In this document: positions 21,876 through 34,034 of the stretch, one piece after another
Layout of the letters: every line of letters starts with the position of its first letter
Position numbering within the stretch: position 1 is the stretch's first letter
Assembly: GCA_024760905.1 (NCBI GenBank)
Contig: CM045733.1
Location: forward strand, 31,522,001 to 31,586,000
Direction: 5' to 3'
From: Plotosus lineatus
Taxonomy: Eukaryota; Chordata; Actinopteri; Siluriformes; Plotosidae
Length of the DNA stretch: 64,000 nucleotides
Made by a program: the position numbers and the translations under genes
Notes under the pieces: generated by a model
Seen by the model: the letters and a program-made list of their open reading frames with translations, nothing else
Told to the model about the DNA's origin: nothing
Databases searched by the model: none

Positions 21876-22066
21876 TGGTTAGAACCACCCCCAGTGCATA
21901 TAACTGGGCTATCAAAATGTCTTTCACTATCTGTGGTGAGCGGTATGTAAAAGAACCATTGCTGACTTTCAAGAAGAGTAGGCTGCATAGCCACCAGCAA
22001 GGCCTGGCAAGCTGTCCAGGGTGTACTCTGCCCTTGCCCAGAGTTGGATGAGATGATTGCCAGCCA
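21876..22066 (+). mobile_element. tRNA SINE, type A tail, head lost
   Basis: It starts inside the body near CAGTGCATATAACTGGGCTA and continues through AGAACCATTGCTGACTTTC to the type A tail GTCCAGGGTGTACTCTGCCC. It ends abruptly against the next, oppositely oriented SINE. Confidence 0.7.
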
Positions 22067-22072
22067 CCAGTC

Positions 22073-22280
22073 TTTTTCCTTTCGGCTTTTTCTCTTTTTC
22101 AGGGGTCGCTACAGCGAATCATCTGATTCGCATGTTTGATTTGGCATAGGTTTTTACGTTGGATGCCGTTCCTGACACAACCCTTTAGCAAGGGGCAGAA
22201 ACACGCTGACAGCTATGCGGACTACTCTTTACAAAAGTCAGCAATGGTTTCTTTACATGCCTCTCACCATAGACAGTGCT
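22073..22280 (-). mobile_element. tRNA SINE, chimeric RTE tail (type B), 5'-truncated
   Basis: The minus strand reads body, then AAGGGTTGTGTCAGGAACGG, TGCCAAATCAAACATGCG and the intact hairpin GCGAATCAGATGATTCGC (22114-22131), then CGACCCCTGAAAAAG and AAAGCCGAAAGG. The tRNA head is missing beyond CACTGTCTATGG. It forms an inverted pair with the SINE at 21876. Confidence 0.85.
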
Positions 22281-22315
22281 ACTTTCAACACTCCACAACA
22301 AGGGTCTTCTATTGC

Positions 22316-25300
22316 ATTCTCTTCTTTTCCTTTTGGCTTTTCCCATCAGGGGTCGCCACAGCGAATCATCTGCCTCCATCTCACCCAATCCTTTGCATCT
22401 TCTTCTCTTATACCAGCTACCTTCATGTCCTGCTTCACCACATCCAAGAATCGTCTCTTTGGTCTTCCTCTGGGCCTTCTGCCTGGTAGTTCCAACCTCA
22501 GCATCCTACTACCAATATACTCACTATCCCTCCTCTGTACATGTCCAAACCATCTCAATCTAGCCTCTCTGACTTTGTCTCCAAAATGTCTGACATGTGC
22601 TGTCCCTCTGATGTGCTCATTCCTGATCCTATCCATCCTCGTGACTCCCAAAGAGAACCTCAACTTTTTCATCTCTGCTACCTCCAGCTCTGCCTCCTGT
22701 CTTTTCCCCAGGGCCACTGTTTCTAAACCATACAACATCGCTGGCCTCACCACCGTCTTGTACACTTTTCCTTTCATTCTTGTCAATACCCTCCTGTCAC
22801 ACATCACTCCGGGCACTTTTCTCCAACCATTCCAACCTGCCTGCACACGCTTCTTCACCTCTTTTCCACACTCTCCACTGCTCTGGATTGTAGACCCTAA
22901 GTACTTAAAATCCTCCACCTTTCTTATCTCTGCTCCCTGTAATCTCATCGTTCCTCTTGGGTCCTTGTCATTCACACACATGTATTCTGTTTTACCGAGG
23001 CTAACCTTCATTCTTCTCCTTTCCAGGGCATACCTCCACCTCTCTAGATTTCCCTGCACTTGTTCTCTGCTCTCACTACAGTTCACAATGTCATCTGCAA
23101 ACATCATACTCCATGGAGATTCCTGTCGAACCTCATCTGTCAGCCTGTCCATCACCATAACAAACAAGAAGGGGCTCAGAGCTGACCCTTGATGCAGTCC
23201 CACCTCCACCTTGAACTCTTCTGTCACACCGACAGCACACCTCACCGCTGTCTGACATCTCTTATACATGTCCTGCACCACTCTAACATACTTCTCTGCC
23301 ACTCCAGACTTCCTCATACAATACCACAGTTTCTCTCTCGGCACCCTGTCATCTGCTTTCTCCAGATCTACAAAGGCACAATGCAGCTCCGTCTGACCTT
23401 CTCTGTACTTCTCTATTAACATCCTCAAGGCAAGCACTGCATCTGTGGTGCTCTTTCTTGGCATGAAACCAAACTGTTCACAAATGCTGACTTCTGCCCT
23501 TAGTCTAGCCTCCGCTAATCTTTCCCATAACTTCATCGTATGGTTCATCAACTTTATCCCTCTATAGTTGGCGCAACTCTGTTGAGACCACTCTCTAAGA
23601 CCTTGTTGAATGTTGTTCTCAGGAAATCTACTGCTACCGCTCCTAGACACTTCCATACCACCACCGGTATGTCATCAGGGCCAACTGCCTTTCCATTCCT
23701 CATCCTCTTCAATGCCCTCCTCACTTCACCCTTACTAATCTTTGCTACTTCCTTGTCCTCAACAATCACCTCTTCTACTCTTTTTTCTCTCTCATTTTCC
23801 TTATTCATCAGCTCTTCAAAGTACTCTTTCCATCTTCCCAGCACACTTCTGTCATCAGTCAATATTTTTCCCTCTCTGTCCTTAATCACTCTAACTTGCT
23901 GCACATCCTTCCCATCTCTATTTCTCTGCTGTGCCAACCTGTATAAATCATTTTCTCCATCATTACTTTCCAACCGAGCATACAAGGCATCATAGGCCCT
24001 CTGTTTGGCCTTTGACACCACTACCTTCGCCTTACGCTGTGTCTCCCTGTACTCCTGTTTTCTCTCTTCGGTCCTCTCAATGTTCCACTTCTTCTTAGCT
24101 AACCTCTTCCTTTGTACACACTTTTGCACTTCCTCATTCCACCACCAAGTCTCCTTATCTCCTCTCCTTCCAGATGACACACCAAGTACTCTCTTACCTG
24201 TCTCCCTGATCACATTTGCTGTAGCTGTCCAGTCATCTGGAAGCACTTCCTGGCCACCCAAAGCCTGTTTCAACTCCTCCTTGAAGACAACATAACACTC
24301 CTCCTTTTTCAGCTTCCACCACTTTGTCTTCAGCTCTGCCTTTGCCTTCTTCACCTTCCTCACCATCAGCGTCATCCTGCACACCACCATCCTATGCTGT
24401 TTGGCAACACTCTCACCCACTACTACTTAGCAGTCACTGACTTCCTTCAAATTACATCGCCTACACAAGATGTAGTCTACTTGTGTGCTCCTACCTCCGC
24501 TTTTATAAGTCACCCTATGCTCCTCTCTCTTCTGGAAGAAAGCATTTACCACAGCCATTTCCATCCTTTTTGCAAAATCTACCAACATCTGTCCTTCTGT
24601 GTTCCTGTCCTGGAGACCAAACCTGCCCATCAATTCTTTGTCCCCTCTGTTTCCTGCACCAACATGTCCATTGGAGTCTGCACCAATGACCACTCTTTCA
24701 CCTCTGGGGGTACTCTGCATCATTTCATCTAACTCACTCCAGAATCTCTCCTTCTCTTCTCGCTCACATCCTGCCTGTGGGGCATAAGCACTAACAACAT
24801 TGAACATCACGCCTTCAATTTCTAACTTGAGACCCATCATTCTGTCTGACACTCTTTTCACTTCTAGAACATTCCTGACAAACTCCTCCTTCAAGATGAC
24901 TCCTACTCCATTTCTCTTCCCATCCACACCATAAACCCTGCTCCTTAGCTTCTAGCCTTGCTGCCTTTCCACCTGGTCTCTTGAACACATAATATGTCCA
25001 CCTTCCTCCTCTGCATCATGTCAGCCAGCTCTCTATCTTTTCCTGCCATAGTTCCAACATTCAAAGTCCCTACTTTCAATCCTAGACTCATGCCTTTCCT
25101 CTTCTCTCTCTGCCTATGGACACGCCTCCCGCCTCTCCTTCCTCGACCAACAGTAGTCCAATTTCCACCAGCACCCTGTTGGTTGACAGCACCGATGGCG
25201 TTTGTTGTTAACCCGAGCCTCGACCGATCCAGTATGACATTCTTTGTAGTGACTCGCATATTTTATTTGGCATAAGTTTTACACCGGATGCCCTTCCTGA

Positions 25301-25402
25301 CGCAACCCTCTGCATTTGTCCGGGCTTGGGACCGGCGTGAGGGAGAGACACTGGTTTGTGTCCCCCCACGGCTGCACCCCCCCACCCCACGGCTGCATTC
25401 AC
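22316..25402 (-). mobile_element. RTE LINE, nearly full length, minus strand
   Basis: This is a BovB/RTE-type non-LTR retrotransposon with one ORF for endonuclease plus reverse transcriptase. In order on the minus strand: a 5' UTR (GTCCCAAGCCCGGACAAATG, GGAAGGGCATCCGGTG); an APE-type endonuclease at about 25259-24430 with ILCVQETRWKG, GADSNGHVGAGN and VDYILCRR; then a linker and RT with GKAVGPDDIPVVVW, AFVDLEKADDRVPRE, GLHQGSALSPFLF and the catalytic FADD; a C-terminal domain; and the 3' end GTGGCGACCCCTGATGGG. Only a few lesions separate long frames: a stop with a small deletion near 24948, a stop near 24428 and a frameshift near 23600. The GCAGCCGTGGGG start is tandemly doubled. The target duplication is unclear. 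It lies inside the NELL2 intron, in the same direction as the gene. Confidence 0.93.
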
Positions 25403-26079
25403 CTAAATTTTATGTGATACCCAGAGATATCCCAGTAATTTGCCTTTTTTTTGTCATTTCCGTGCTGTTTTGGTGAGATGTATGTGACGAGCTTAACTAA
25501 AGTTCCTGACCTAAAAATCAGGGATGGCTTTATACATTGTGCTATGGTTACAAAACAGGTGACTATAAAATTGCACAATAAGCAAGTGGACATGTGTTCC
25601 AAATCACTAGTATGTATATACTGTATATAAAATAAATATGTATAAAGAATAGAACGTTATTAACGGCAGCCTCACAATAATTTCTCTATTCACGGCAGAA
25701 CTGTTTTCAGAGTTCTTTGTTAAAGCACTCTTGGGACACATTTCTTATTTAAATATCCTTACAGGTTTAGAAGAAAAAAAGCCCTGGTTCCTGAAGGATA
25801 TCTGCAATCGGATAATTCTACTTTAATGGACCTAAACTTAAAATAATGTTTTTAAATCTTGTTTCCTATTTCGATAGATAATCCATCTGATAATGCACTG
25901 ATTGGCTCAAAGTTTCTGGTTAAAATGTATGTACATGATGTAAAAGTTTTTCTCTCATTGTCTTTTGTTTAGCATTTCAGGCACTTTATTCCTTTATCTC
26001 CCACACAAAAACACACTTTCTCATGGAACTGTTCATCTGTCATTTCTCTTTGTCTCTTACCATCATTTAAGCTTTAGGG
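25403..26079. other. Intron sequence, no gene
   Basis: AT-rich DNA between an RTE LINE and a SINE. No supportable feature. Confidence 0.6.
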
Positions 26080-26345
26080 GCAGTGGTGGTCTAGTGGTAT
26101 AGGGCGCTGGATCGCTGATCCAAAGGTTGGGGGTTCGAGTCTCACTCTCCACAAGGTTGTCACTGTCCCCCCAGAGCAGCTAACTGGGTTATCAAAGGTG
26201 GGCCATGTCTCTCACTGTCTATGGTGACTTTTGTAAAGAGTAGGCTGCAAAGTCGCCAGTGTGTTTCTGTCCCTTGCTAAAAAGGGTTGTGACAGGAAGG
26301 GCATCCGACGTAAAAACCTCTGCCAAATCAAACGAGCGATTCAGC
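26080..26345 (+). mobile_element. tRNA SINE, type B tail, truncated at the tail hairpin
   Basis: The head GGGGCAGTGGTGGTCTAGTGG has good A and B boxes. The body lacks the AGGCATGTAAAAGAACCATTGC segment present in other copies. The tail runs GGGTTGTGACAGGAAGGGC, ACGTAAAAACCTCTGCC and AAACGAGCGATTCAG, and stops there, inside the hairpin found in other copies. Confidence 0.85.
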
Positions 26346-27842
26346 CTATCAAAATCAGAAAATGTAGCCTACAGTATACATAATAGTCGTTGCAATGTGT
26401 CTGAGAGCAACAGCTTTACATACTGAGGTCAAACTAAAAATCTAAAATGTAAAGAAACAGAAGATAATTTGAAATACTAACAGCTTTTAATTACATTATA
26501 CACAAAGATTCAAGATATAATATTATTGTAAAATAACAGAAGTGCAGCTCTACAACACCACATGCATACATAGTCCACGCCAAACTTGAACTTTTCAAGT
26601 CTGCACTGAACTGGCTGTACAAATATCTGCTGATGTTCTGATAAACTTGGAACATACACAATTTGATATTAGTAAAAATTACATTAAATAATGTAGTACA
26701 ACTACAAGAAGAACATGTACATGTAGTACTATCATACTGAATCAAGTATTGCTTAATGTTCCTATAATTAAAATTATGTACATTTGTATTTAATAAATTT
26801 GATATTTAATAAGCTATTGCATTCAGAAAATTTAAAACTACTAAGTCATTAAAATAAAAATTCGAAGCATCAGGAAAAAAATATACTTATGAAAATTTAA
26901 TGTTTTAAACTTTGGCACAAATATTAACACTGAAATAGAACTGCATATTGAGCAAAAAAGAAACTATGTAAACATATTAAATACACATAAACATTAGAAT
27001 AGTGTATGTGCATCTCGTGCTTTTATTAGCATATTGTGAAGCTTTAAAAATGTAATATGTGTGCATCAATGATTAATGCAGGATTAAAGGTGAAGCATCA
27101 TCCGCACATGCTTAGAACGTTTTCATGCACGACTAATCCTCAGCAGACCCGTGAACAGTAGATTGATCTATTTATATATAACAATATTAATATTACATAT
27201 ATTAATGCCATCATAGCAATGCCCATAAGCCTGCTCGGGCACATGCTGCACGCATAACATTTAAAGTGACACCGACAGCTTAGGAAAGAAACTTTAGAAC
27301 TCTACAATAATAACATGCAATACTGTTGATCATATAAATCGCTTTATATTATCGTTATGTTGGAGACAAGTGGAATGTAATTTACCAGAATCTGGGCCAA
27401 TTTGGAGTAGGTTGAGCCTGAGGTGGAGTCTGCAATTTGTGTGGTGTCATTATTTTCAGAGTCGGCAGAGATATTATTGCCACGTTAAGCAAAAAAAAAG
27501 AAAAAAACAAACAAACAAACAAACAAAAATACTGCATGGTTAATGTGCCTTGTTGGCGATCAGGTTCATGGGACTGCTTCCCTCTTTTGCTCATTTTAAA
27601 ATAAACGTTTATTCAAAAATCTAGATGTGGTAGGCCAGTAAATTTCTTAGCAATTAGCAACATGATTTGTTTTTACTGGGAATTTCTATATCCGGTATAA
27701 AAACAAATTCTATTAGCTGAAGGCCTTGGTGACATCTGCACTGTCCAGTCGCGGCATGGGTCTTATTATACTGGGCTCTCTACACACTGAACGACTGTAG
27801 ATAGAGAAGAAATCATTACAAGCCAGGACAAGTGACGAATAA
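26346..27842. other. Intron sequence, no gene (1.5 kb)
   Basis: AT-rich, unique-looking DNA with only short A-rich and AAAC-type tracts (27494-27528). No exon, repeat end or RNA gene was identified on either strand. Confidence 0.55.
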
Positions 27843-27850
27843 ATATATAT

Positions 27851-27934
<84 letters not shown>
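27843..27934. repeat. (TA)n microsatellite
   Basis: Long TA array abutting the Penelope-like fragment. Confidence 0.95.
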
Positions 27935-27937
<3 letters not shown>

Positions 27938-28143
27938 TTTCTGAGTAGATCCTTCCATAGGAGAGTGCTCAATACTTTTTGGTAGAGCAATAAAAATGAA
28001 AGGACAGGACAAAGACTTTCTATTGAAACTCCATTTATTACTACAGATCTGTTTCGAGGGGTGGTGAAACCATCCTCTCTCTTCAGGTGATTATAGAAGA
28101 ATCTATTATATATATATATTATATTCAGGTAATTATAGAAGAA
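27935..28143 (-). mobile_element. Penelope-like element fragment (candidate)
   Basis: About 210 bp between a TA array and a truncated Tigger-like element. The minus strand carries a hammerhead-like motif (separate entry), then AATAAATGGAGTTTCAATAG and TGCTCTACCAAAAAGTATTG. Hammerhead ribozymes with small palindromic stem III are known in Penelope-like elements, which is the reason for the call. No reverse transcriptase or GIY-YIG coding is present. The segment TTCAGGTRATTATAGAAGAA occurs twice (28082-28101 and 28124-28143) around a short TA tract. Confidence 0.5.
28037..28092 (-). ncRNA. Candidate type I hammerhead ribozyme
   Basis: Read 5' to 3' on the minus strand: stem I strand AUCAC (28091-28087), core CUGAAGA (28086-28080), stem II with 5' arm GAGAGGAUGGU, loop UUC and 3' arm ACCACCCCUC, core GAAA (28055-28052), stem III CAGAUCUG (28051-28044), cleavage-site dinucleotide UA (28043-28042), then stem I strand GUAAU. 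Every core nucleotide matches the hammerhead consensus CUGANGA, GAAA and UH. Stem II gives nine pairs with one bulged A and one A/C mismatch. Stem I has one C/A mismatch, which the nearby duplicate repairs because it has AUUAC. Stem III is self-complementary with almost no loop, as in dimer-forming hammerheads of Penelope-like elements. Activity is untested. Confidence 0.6.
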
Positions 28144-28144
28144 A

Positions 28145-28716
28145 GGGATATGTCATTTAAAGTGGAATTACTGTACCTGTTTGAAAGATCAGAGGTCCTC
28201 ATTCAATATTAACTTGCAAGATCAGAGGTATTATTCAACGAAGCACTTCTGATTCAATATCGTGCCGAAATAATCACCTCCGTCACTGTACTTCTGCTTT
28301 AAGGTCTCCTTCAATATCTTCCCGATTGTTGAGGGGTTTTGGCGATAACGAAATATAACGCTGCAATGATCTCAAAACAAGCCAAGATACTAAGTAGCCA
28401 CAAGCCAAGATAGCCTCTTCAACTCTCCTCACACGTGAGGTGGACAAAAGGAATGGGTACAGTAATGGGTACACGTCAGCTCCCTCCTGGCCAATGGGAT
28501 GCCAGCGGGGCGGGATGTTGGGAGACAGCCAGTGAGAGAGCAACTTGCGCATCGAGTGAAATTTTGATTGGCACGTTTGAATTTTGAATGGAGCATTTGG
28601 CGCTTTTCTAATGAGGGGGTTGTTTTCGTATACAGAGGACGAAAACTTAGGAAAATGTTTTTCATAACCCGGAGGTTTTGTACCCAGGGGGTTTCGTAAG
28701 TAGGGGCTGACGACTG
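28145..28716 (-). mobile_element. Tigger-like element, 3'-truncated
   Basis: On the minus strand it begins near CAGTCGTCAGCCCCTACTTACG at 28716 and continues with the shared promoter-like segment (CATCCCGCCCCGCTGGC and CCCATTGGCC, plus-strand 28470-28550). It then contains an HTH-frame remnant (AACAATCGGGAAGATATTG) and a stretch matching 57664-57735 (AGTTAATATTGAAT, ATCTTTCAAACAGGTA). It stops at the Penelope-like fragment; its other half is missing. Confidence 0.75.

Positions 28717-28776
<60 letters not shown>
28717..28776. repeat. (TA)n microsatellite, left part of an RTE target
   Basis: TA array ending in ATACATACAAATA, which is part of the 15-bp target duplication of the adjacent RTE LINE. 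Confidence 0.95.
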
Positions 28777-28780
<4 letters not shown>

Positions 28781-28786
28781 CAAATA

Positions 28787-31700
28787 ATGCAGCCGTGAGG
28801 GGGGCATAAACCAGTGTCTCTCCTCACGCCGGTCCCAAGCCCGGATAAATGCAGAGGGTTATGGCCAGGAAGGGCATCCGGCGAAACAAATGCCAAATAA
28901 ACTATGCGAATCACAAGAAAGAATGACATACCGGATCGGTCGAGGCCCGGTTAACAACGACCGCCATCAGTGCCGCCAACCAACAGGGTGCTGATGGAAA
29001 TTGACTACTGTTGGTCCAAGACGTCGAAGAAGGAGAGGCGGGAGGCGTGTCCGTTGTCAGAGAGAGAAGAGGAAAGGCATGAGTCTAGGACTGAAAGTAG
29101 GGACTTTGAATATTGGAACTATGACAGGAAAAGGTAGAGAGCTGGCTGACATGATGCAGAGGAGGAAGGTGGACATACTGTGTGTTCAGGAGACCAGGTG
29201 GAAAGGTCGCAAGGCTAGAAGCATAGGAGCAGGGTTTAAGCTGTTTTATCACGGTGTGGATGGGAAGAGAAATGGAGTCGGAGTCATCTTGAAGGAGGAG
29301 TTTGCCAGGAATGTTCTAGAAGTGAAAAGAGGTCAGACAGAGTAATGAGTCTCAAGTTAGAAATTAAAGGTGTGATGGTCAATGTTGTTAGTGCTTATGC
29401 CCCACAGACAGGATGTGAGCGAAGAGAAGGAGAGATTCTGGAGGGAGTTAGATGAAGTGATGCAGAGTACCCCAGAGGTGAAAGAGTGGTCATTGGGGCA
29501 GACTTCAATGGACATGTTGGTGCAGGAAACAGAGGGGACGAGGAAGTGATGGGTAGGTTTGGTATCCAGGACAGGAACGCAGAAGGACAGATGTTGGTAG
29601 ATTTTGCAAAAAGGATGGAAATGGCTGTGGTGAATACTTTCTTCCAGAAGAGAGAGGAGCATAGGGTGACTTATAAAAGTGGAGGTAGGAGCACACAGGT
29701 AGACTACATCTTGTGCAGGCGATGTAATTTAAAGGAAGTCAGTGACTGCAAAGTAGTAAAGCGAGGTGACAGTGTTGCCAAACAGCATAGGATGGTGGTG
29801 TGCAGGATGATGCTTATGGTGAGGAAGGTGAAGAAGGCAAAGGCAGAGCAGAAGACAAAGTGGTGGAAGTTGAAAAAGGAAGAGTGTCGGGTTGTCTTCA
29901 AGGAGGAGTTGAAACAGGCTTTGGGTGGTCAGGAAGTGCTTCCAGATGACTGGACAACTACAGCGAATGTGATCAGGGAGACAGGTAGGAGAATACTTGT
30001 TGTGTCATCTGGAAGGAAAGAAGATAAGGAGACTTGGTGGTGGAATGAGGAAGTGCAGGAGTGTGTACAAAGGAAGAGATTAGCTAAGAAGAAGTGGGAC
30101 AAAACCGAAGAGAGTAAACAGGAGTACAGGGAGACACAGCGTAAGGCAAAGGTAGCAGTGTCAAAGGCCAAACAGAGCGCTGCTTGATGAGTTGTATGCT
30201 CGGCTGGAAAGTAAGGAGGGAGAAATGAATTATACAGGTTGGCACAGCAGAGAAATAGAGATGGGAAGGACGTGCAGCAAGTTAGATTGATAAAGGACAG
30301 AGAGGGAAATGTATTGACTGATGACAGAAGTGTGCTGGGAAGATGGAAAGAGTACTTTGAAGAGCTGATGAATGAGGAAAATGAGAGAGAGAAAAGAGTA
30401 GAAGAGGTGACTGTTGAGGACCAGGAAGTAGCAAAGATTAGTAAGGGTGAAGTGAGGAGGGCATTGAAGAGGATGAAGAATGGAAAGGCAGTTGGTCCTG
30501 ATGACATACCGTGGAGGTATGGAAGTGTCTAGGAGAGGTAGCAGTAGATTTTCTGGACAAGAACATTTAACAAGGTCTTAGAGAGTGAGAGGATGCCAGA
30601 GGAATGGAGGAGAAGTGTGCTGGTGCCCATTTTTAAGAACAAGGAGACGTGCAGAGTTGTGGCAACTACAGAGGGATAAAGTTGATGAGCCATACGATGA
30701 AGTTATGGGAAAGAATAGTGGAAGCTAGACTAAGGGCAGAAGTCAGCATTTGTGAACAACAGTTTGGTTTCATGCCCAGAAAGAGCACCACAGATGCAGT
30801 GTTTGCCTTGAGGATGTTAATGGAGAAGTACAGAGAAGGTCAGACGGAGCTGCATTGTGCCTTTGTGGATCTGGAGAAAGCATATGACAGGGTGCCGAGA
30901 GAAGAACTGTGGTATTGCATGAGGAAGTCTGGAGTGGCAGAGAAGTATGTTAGAGTGGTGCAGGACATGTATGAGAGATGTAAGACAGTGGTAAGGTGTG
31001 CTGTCGGTGTGACAGAAGAGTTCAAGGTGGAGGTGGGACTGCATCAAGGGTCAGCTCTCAGCCCCTTCTTGTTCGCTATGGTGATGGACAGGCTGACAGA
31101 CGAGGTTAGACAAGATTCCCATGGACTATGATGTTTGCAGATGACATTGTAATCTGTAGTGAGAGCAGAGAACAAGTGCAGGAAAATCTAGAGAGGTGGA
31201 GGTATGCCCTGGAAAGGAGGGGAATGAAGATTAGCCTCAGTAAGACAGAATACATGTGCATGAATGCCAAGGACCAAAGAGGAAGGGGGAGGGTACAGGG
31301 AGCAGAGATAAGAAAGGTGGAGGATTTTAAGTACTTAGGCTCAACAATCCAGAGCAATGGAGAGTGTGGAAAAGAGGTGAAGAAGCGTGTGCAGGCAGGC
31401 TGGAATGGTTGGAGAAAAGTGTCCGGTGTGATGTGTGATAGGAGGGTATCGGCAAAAATGAAAGGAAAAGTGTACAAACGGTGTTGAGGCCAACGATGCT
31501 GTATGGGTTAGAAACAGTGGCCCTGGGGAAAAGACAGGAGGCAGAGCTGGAGGTAGCAGGTGAGATGAAAATGTTGAGGTTCTCTTTGGGAGTAACGAGG
31601 ATGGATAGGATTAGGAATGAGCATCGCCAGAGGGACAGCACATGTAAGACGCTTTGAGACAAAGTCAGACAGGCTAGATTGAGATGGTTTGGACATGTAC

Positions 31701-31923
31701 AGAGGAGGGATAGTGAGTATATTGGTAATAGGATGCTGAGGCTGGAACTACTTCAGGAAAAACGCCTAGAGGAAGACCAAAGAGACGATTCATGGATGTG
31801 GTAAAGGAGGACATGAAGGTCGTTGGTGTAAGAGAAGAAGATGCAAAGGATAGGGTGAGATGGAAGCAGATGATTCGCTGTGGCTGTATGACTCCTGAAG
31901 GGAAAAGCCGAAAGGAAAAGAAG
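28787..31923 (+). mobile_element. RTE LINE, full length (about 3.1 kb), ORF broken
   Basis: Exact 15-bp duplications ATATACATACAAATA at 28772-28786 and 31924-31938 define both ends. The order is: a 5' UTR beginning TGCAGCCGTGAGG; coding from about 29001 with VGTLNIGTMTGKGRELADMM; APE endonuclease (ILCVQETRWKGRKAR, VIGADFNGHVGAGN, VDYILCRRCNL); then RT with GKAVGPDDIP, AFVDLEKAYDRVPRE, GLHQGSALSPFLF and FADDIVICSES; a C-terminal region with FKYLGSTIQSNGE and [15 protein letters not shown]; and a short 3' UTR ending AAAGCCGAAAGGAAAAGAAG. The family normally has one ORF of about 950-1000 codons. Here at least seven frameshifts split it (near 29345, 29470, 30185, 30530, 30640, 31130 and 31485), so it is a pseudogene. 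It is inverted relative to the copy at 22316-25402. Confidence 0.95.
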
Positions 31924-31931
31924 ATATACAT

Positions 31932-32739
<808 letters not shown>

Positions 32740-33059
32740 AACAGGGGCAGTGGTGGCCTGTGGTAAAGGGTGCTGGATCGCTGATCCGAAGGTTGGGGTT
32801 TCGGGTCCCACACTCCACAAGGTTGTCACTGTCCCCCCAGTGCAGCTAACTGAGTTACCAAAGTCCGGACATGTCCCTCACTGTCTATGGTGAGAGGCAT
32901 GTAAAAGAATCATTGCTGACTTTTATAGCCGTCTACGTGTTTCTTCCCCTTGCTAAAGGGTTGTGTAAGGAAGGGCATCCGACATAAAAATTTATGCCAA
33001 ATCAAACATGAAAATCAGATGACTCACTCTGGTGACCCCTGAAAAAGAGGAAAAGAAAA
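32740..33059 (+). mobile_element. tRNA SINE, type B tail
   Basis: The head GGGGCAGTGGTGGCCTGTGG, body and RTE-derived tail (AAGGGTTGTGTAAGGAAGGG, TGCCAAATCAAACATG, GTGACCCCTGAAAAAG) are all present. The duplications AGTATACTCTAGCAT at 32725-32739 and 33060-33074 are exact. The tail hairpin is degraded. Confidence 0.9.
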
Positions 33060-33246
33060 AGTATACTCTAGCATCACGACAACCCAAGTGTATTTCATCC
33101 TTATTAATCCATTTCACAATTAGGAGGTGAATGTAAAAGGGTAAAGAAGATAAAGATTGTTTCTTTTGTAATGATACTTTAAAGGGTAATTACTATCTAT
33201 GACTTGATGGCGATATCCCTCATCATAGAGCTGAGTCAGTCTTGCA

Positions 33247-33480
33247 GCCTGACTCATTCATTCAGTCTTTTTATGAAACAATTAATCCTAAGTAGGGTCG
33301 AAGGGAGGCTGCACCCATCTCAGTGAACTCTGGGAAGAGTACACATTCGACCGATCGCTAGGCCATCGCAGGGCAGAAACACGCTGATGGCTATGTAGCC
33401 TACTCTTTTTACGAAAGTCAGCAATGGTCACAGACAGTGAGAGACATGGCCAGCCTTTAATAACCCAAACTGGGGCAGAC
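33247..33480 (-). mobile_element. tRNA SINE, type A tail, 5'-truncated
   Basis: The minus strand shows the body from CCAGTTTGGGTTATTAAAGG onward and a type A tail containing CAGAGTTCACTGAGATGGG, ending near GACTGAATGAATGAG. The head is missing, as is the GGCATGTAAAAGAACC segment. Confidence 0.7.
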
Positions 33481-33604
33481 TGACTCATAAAACATTTTTA
33501 TGTGTCACCCACCGTTGTTTTCCTGAGCCTCATCAAAGTATAATCCATCAAAATGCTGAAATACATTAACCTTTCCCTTACAAGGGCAATTAATAATACT
33601 AGAC

Positions 33605-33739
33605 TGACATAACCCCCTGACTGACATATATGTACAGATATATGTGTATATAATATCAATAAATACATATTCAATGCTATAAATGCTACAATAACAATTA
33701 AACATTAAAAATAATGCATAAGATGTAAATAAAATATAA

Positions 33740-33779
<40 letters not shown>

Positions 33780-34028
33780 GTGCACATAGATGCACACATC
33801 ACATAAAAATGTAAGTAGTTTTGATGGGGTGGGGGGTTGGGTTGTTTTTGTTTGTTTGGGTTTTTTTTTTTTTTTTTTGCGTAATTGAACTTGTTTTGTG
33901 GCGTTTTTCTTAACTTACCCCGTATTCTTGCTTAATTTCCTTATTTTTTTTAATTTGATTAATATTAAAAAAATGCGATGCACTGAAGCTTTATGAATTG
34001 AAGCGCGAAGTAGTGAGGGATGTCTGTA
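33605..34028 (+). mobile_element. Pogo-like MITE family B with (CA)n interior
   Basis: Shares with the 8.4-kb copy the CCCCCTGACTGACATAT segment, AATATCAATAAATACATATT, GTAAGTAGTTTTGATGGG and GCGATGCACTGAAGC, and ends GAGGGATGTCTG followed by TA. The left end is lost. The CA array at 33744-33777 occupies the place of a CA-rich segment in the related copy. It directly precedes the Tc1-like element. Confidence 0.75.
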
Positions 34029-34034
34029 TATATA

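Noticed and set aside
22215..23192. 325-codon plus-strand open frame
   Set aside because: It is the antisense of the RTE reverse transcriptase on the minus strand; its composition is Ser/Leu/Pro rich and no domain is readable.
26080..26160. tRNA gene
   Set aside because: A and B boxes are present, but the sequence continues into a SINE body, is repeated many times and lacks a clean cloverleaf; it is a SINE head.
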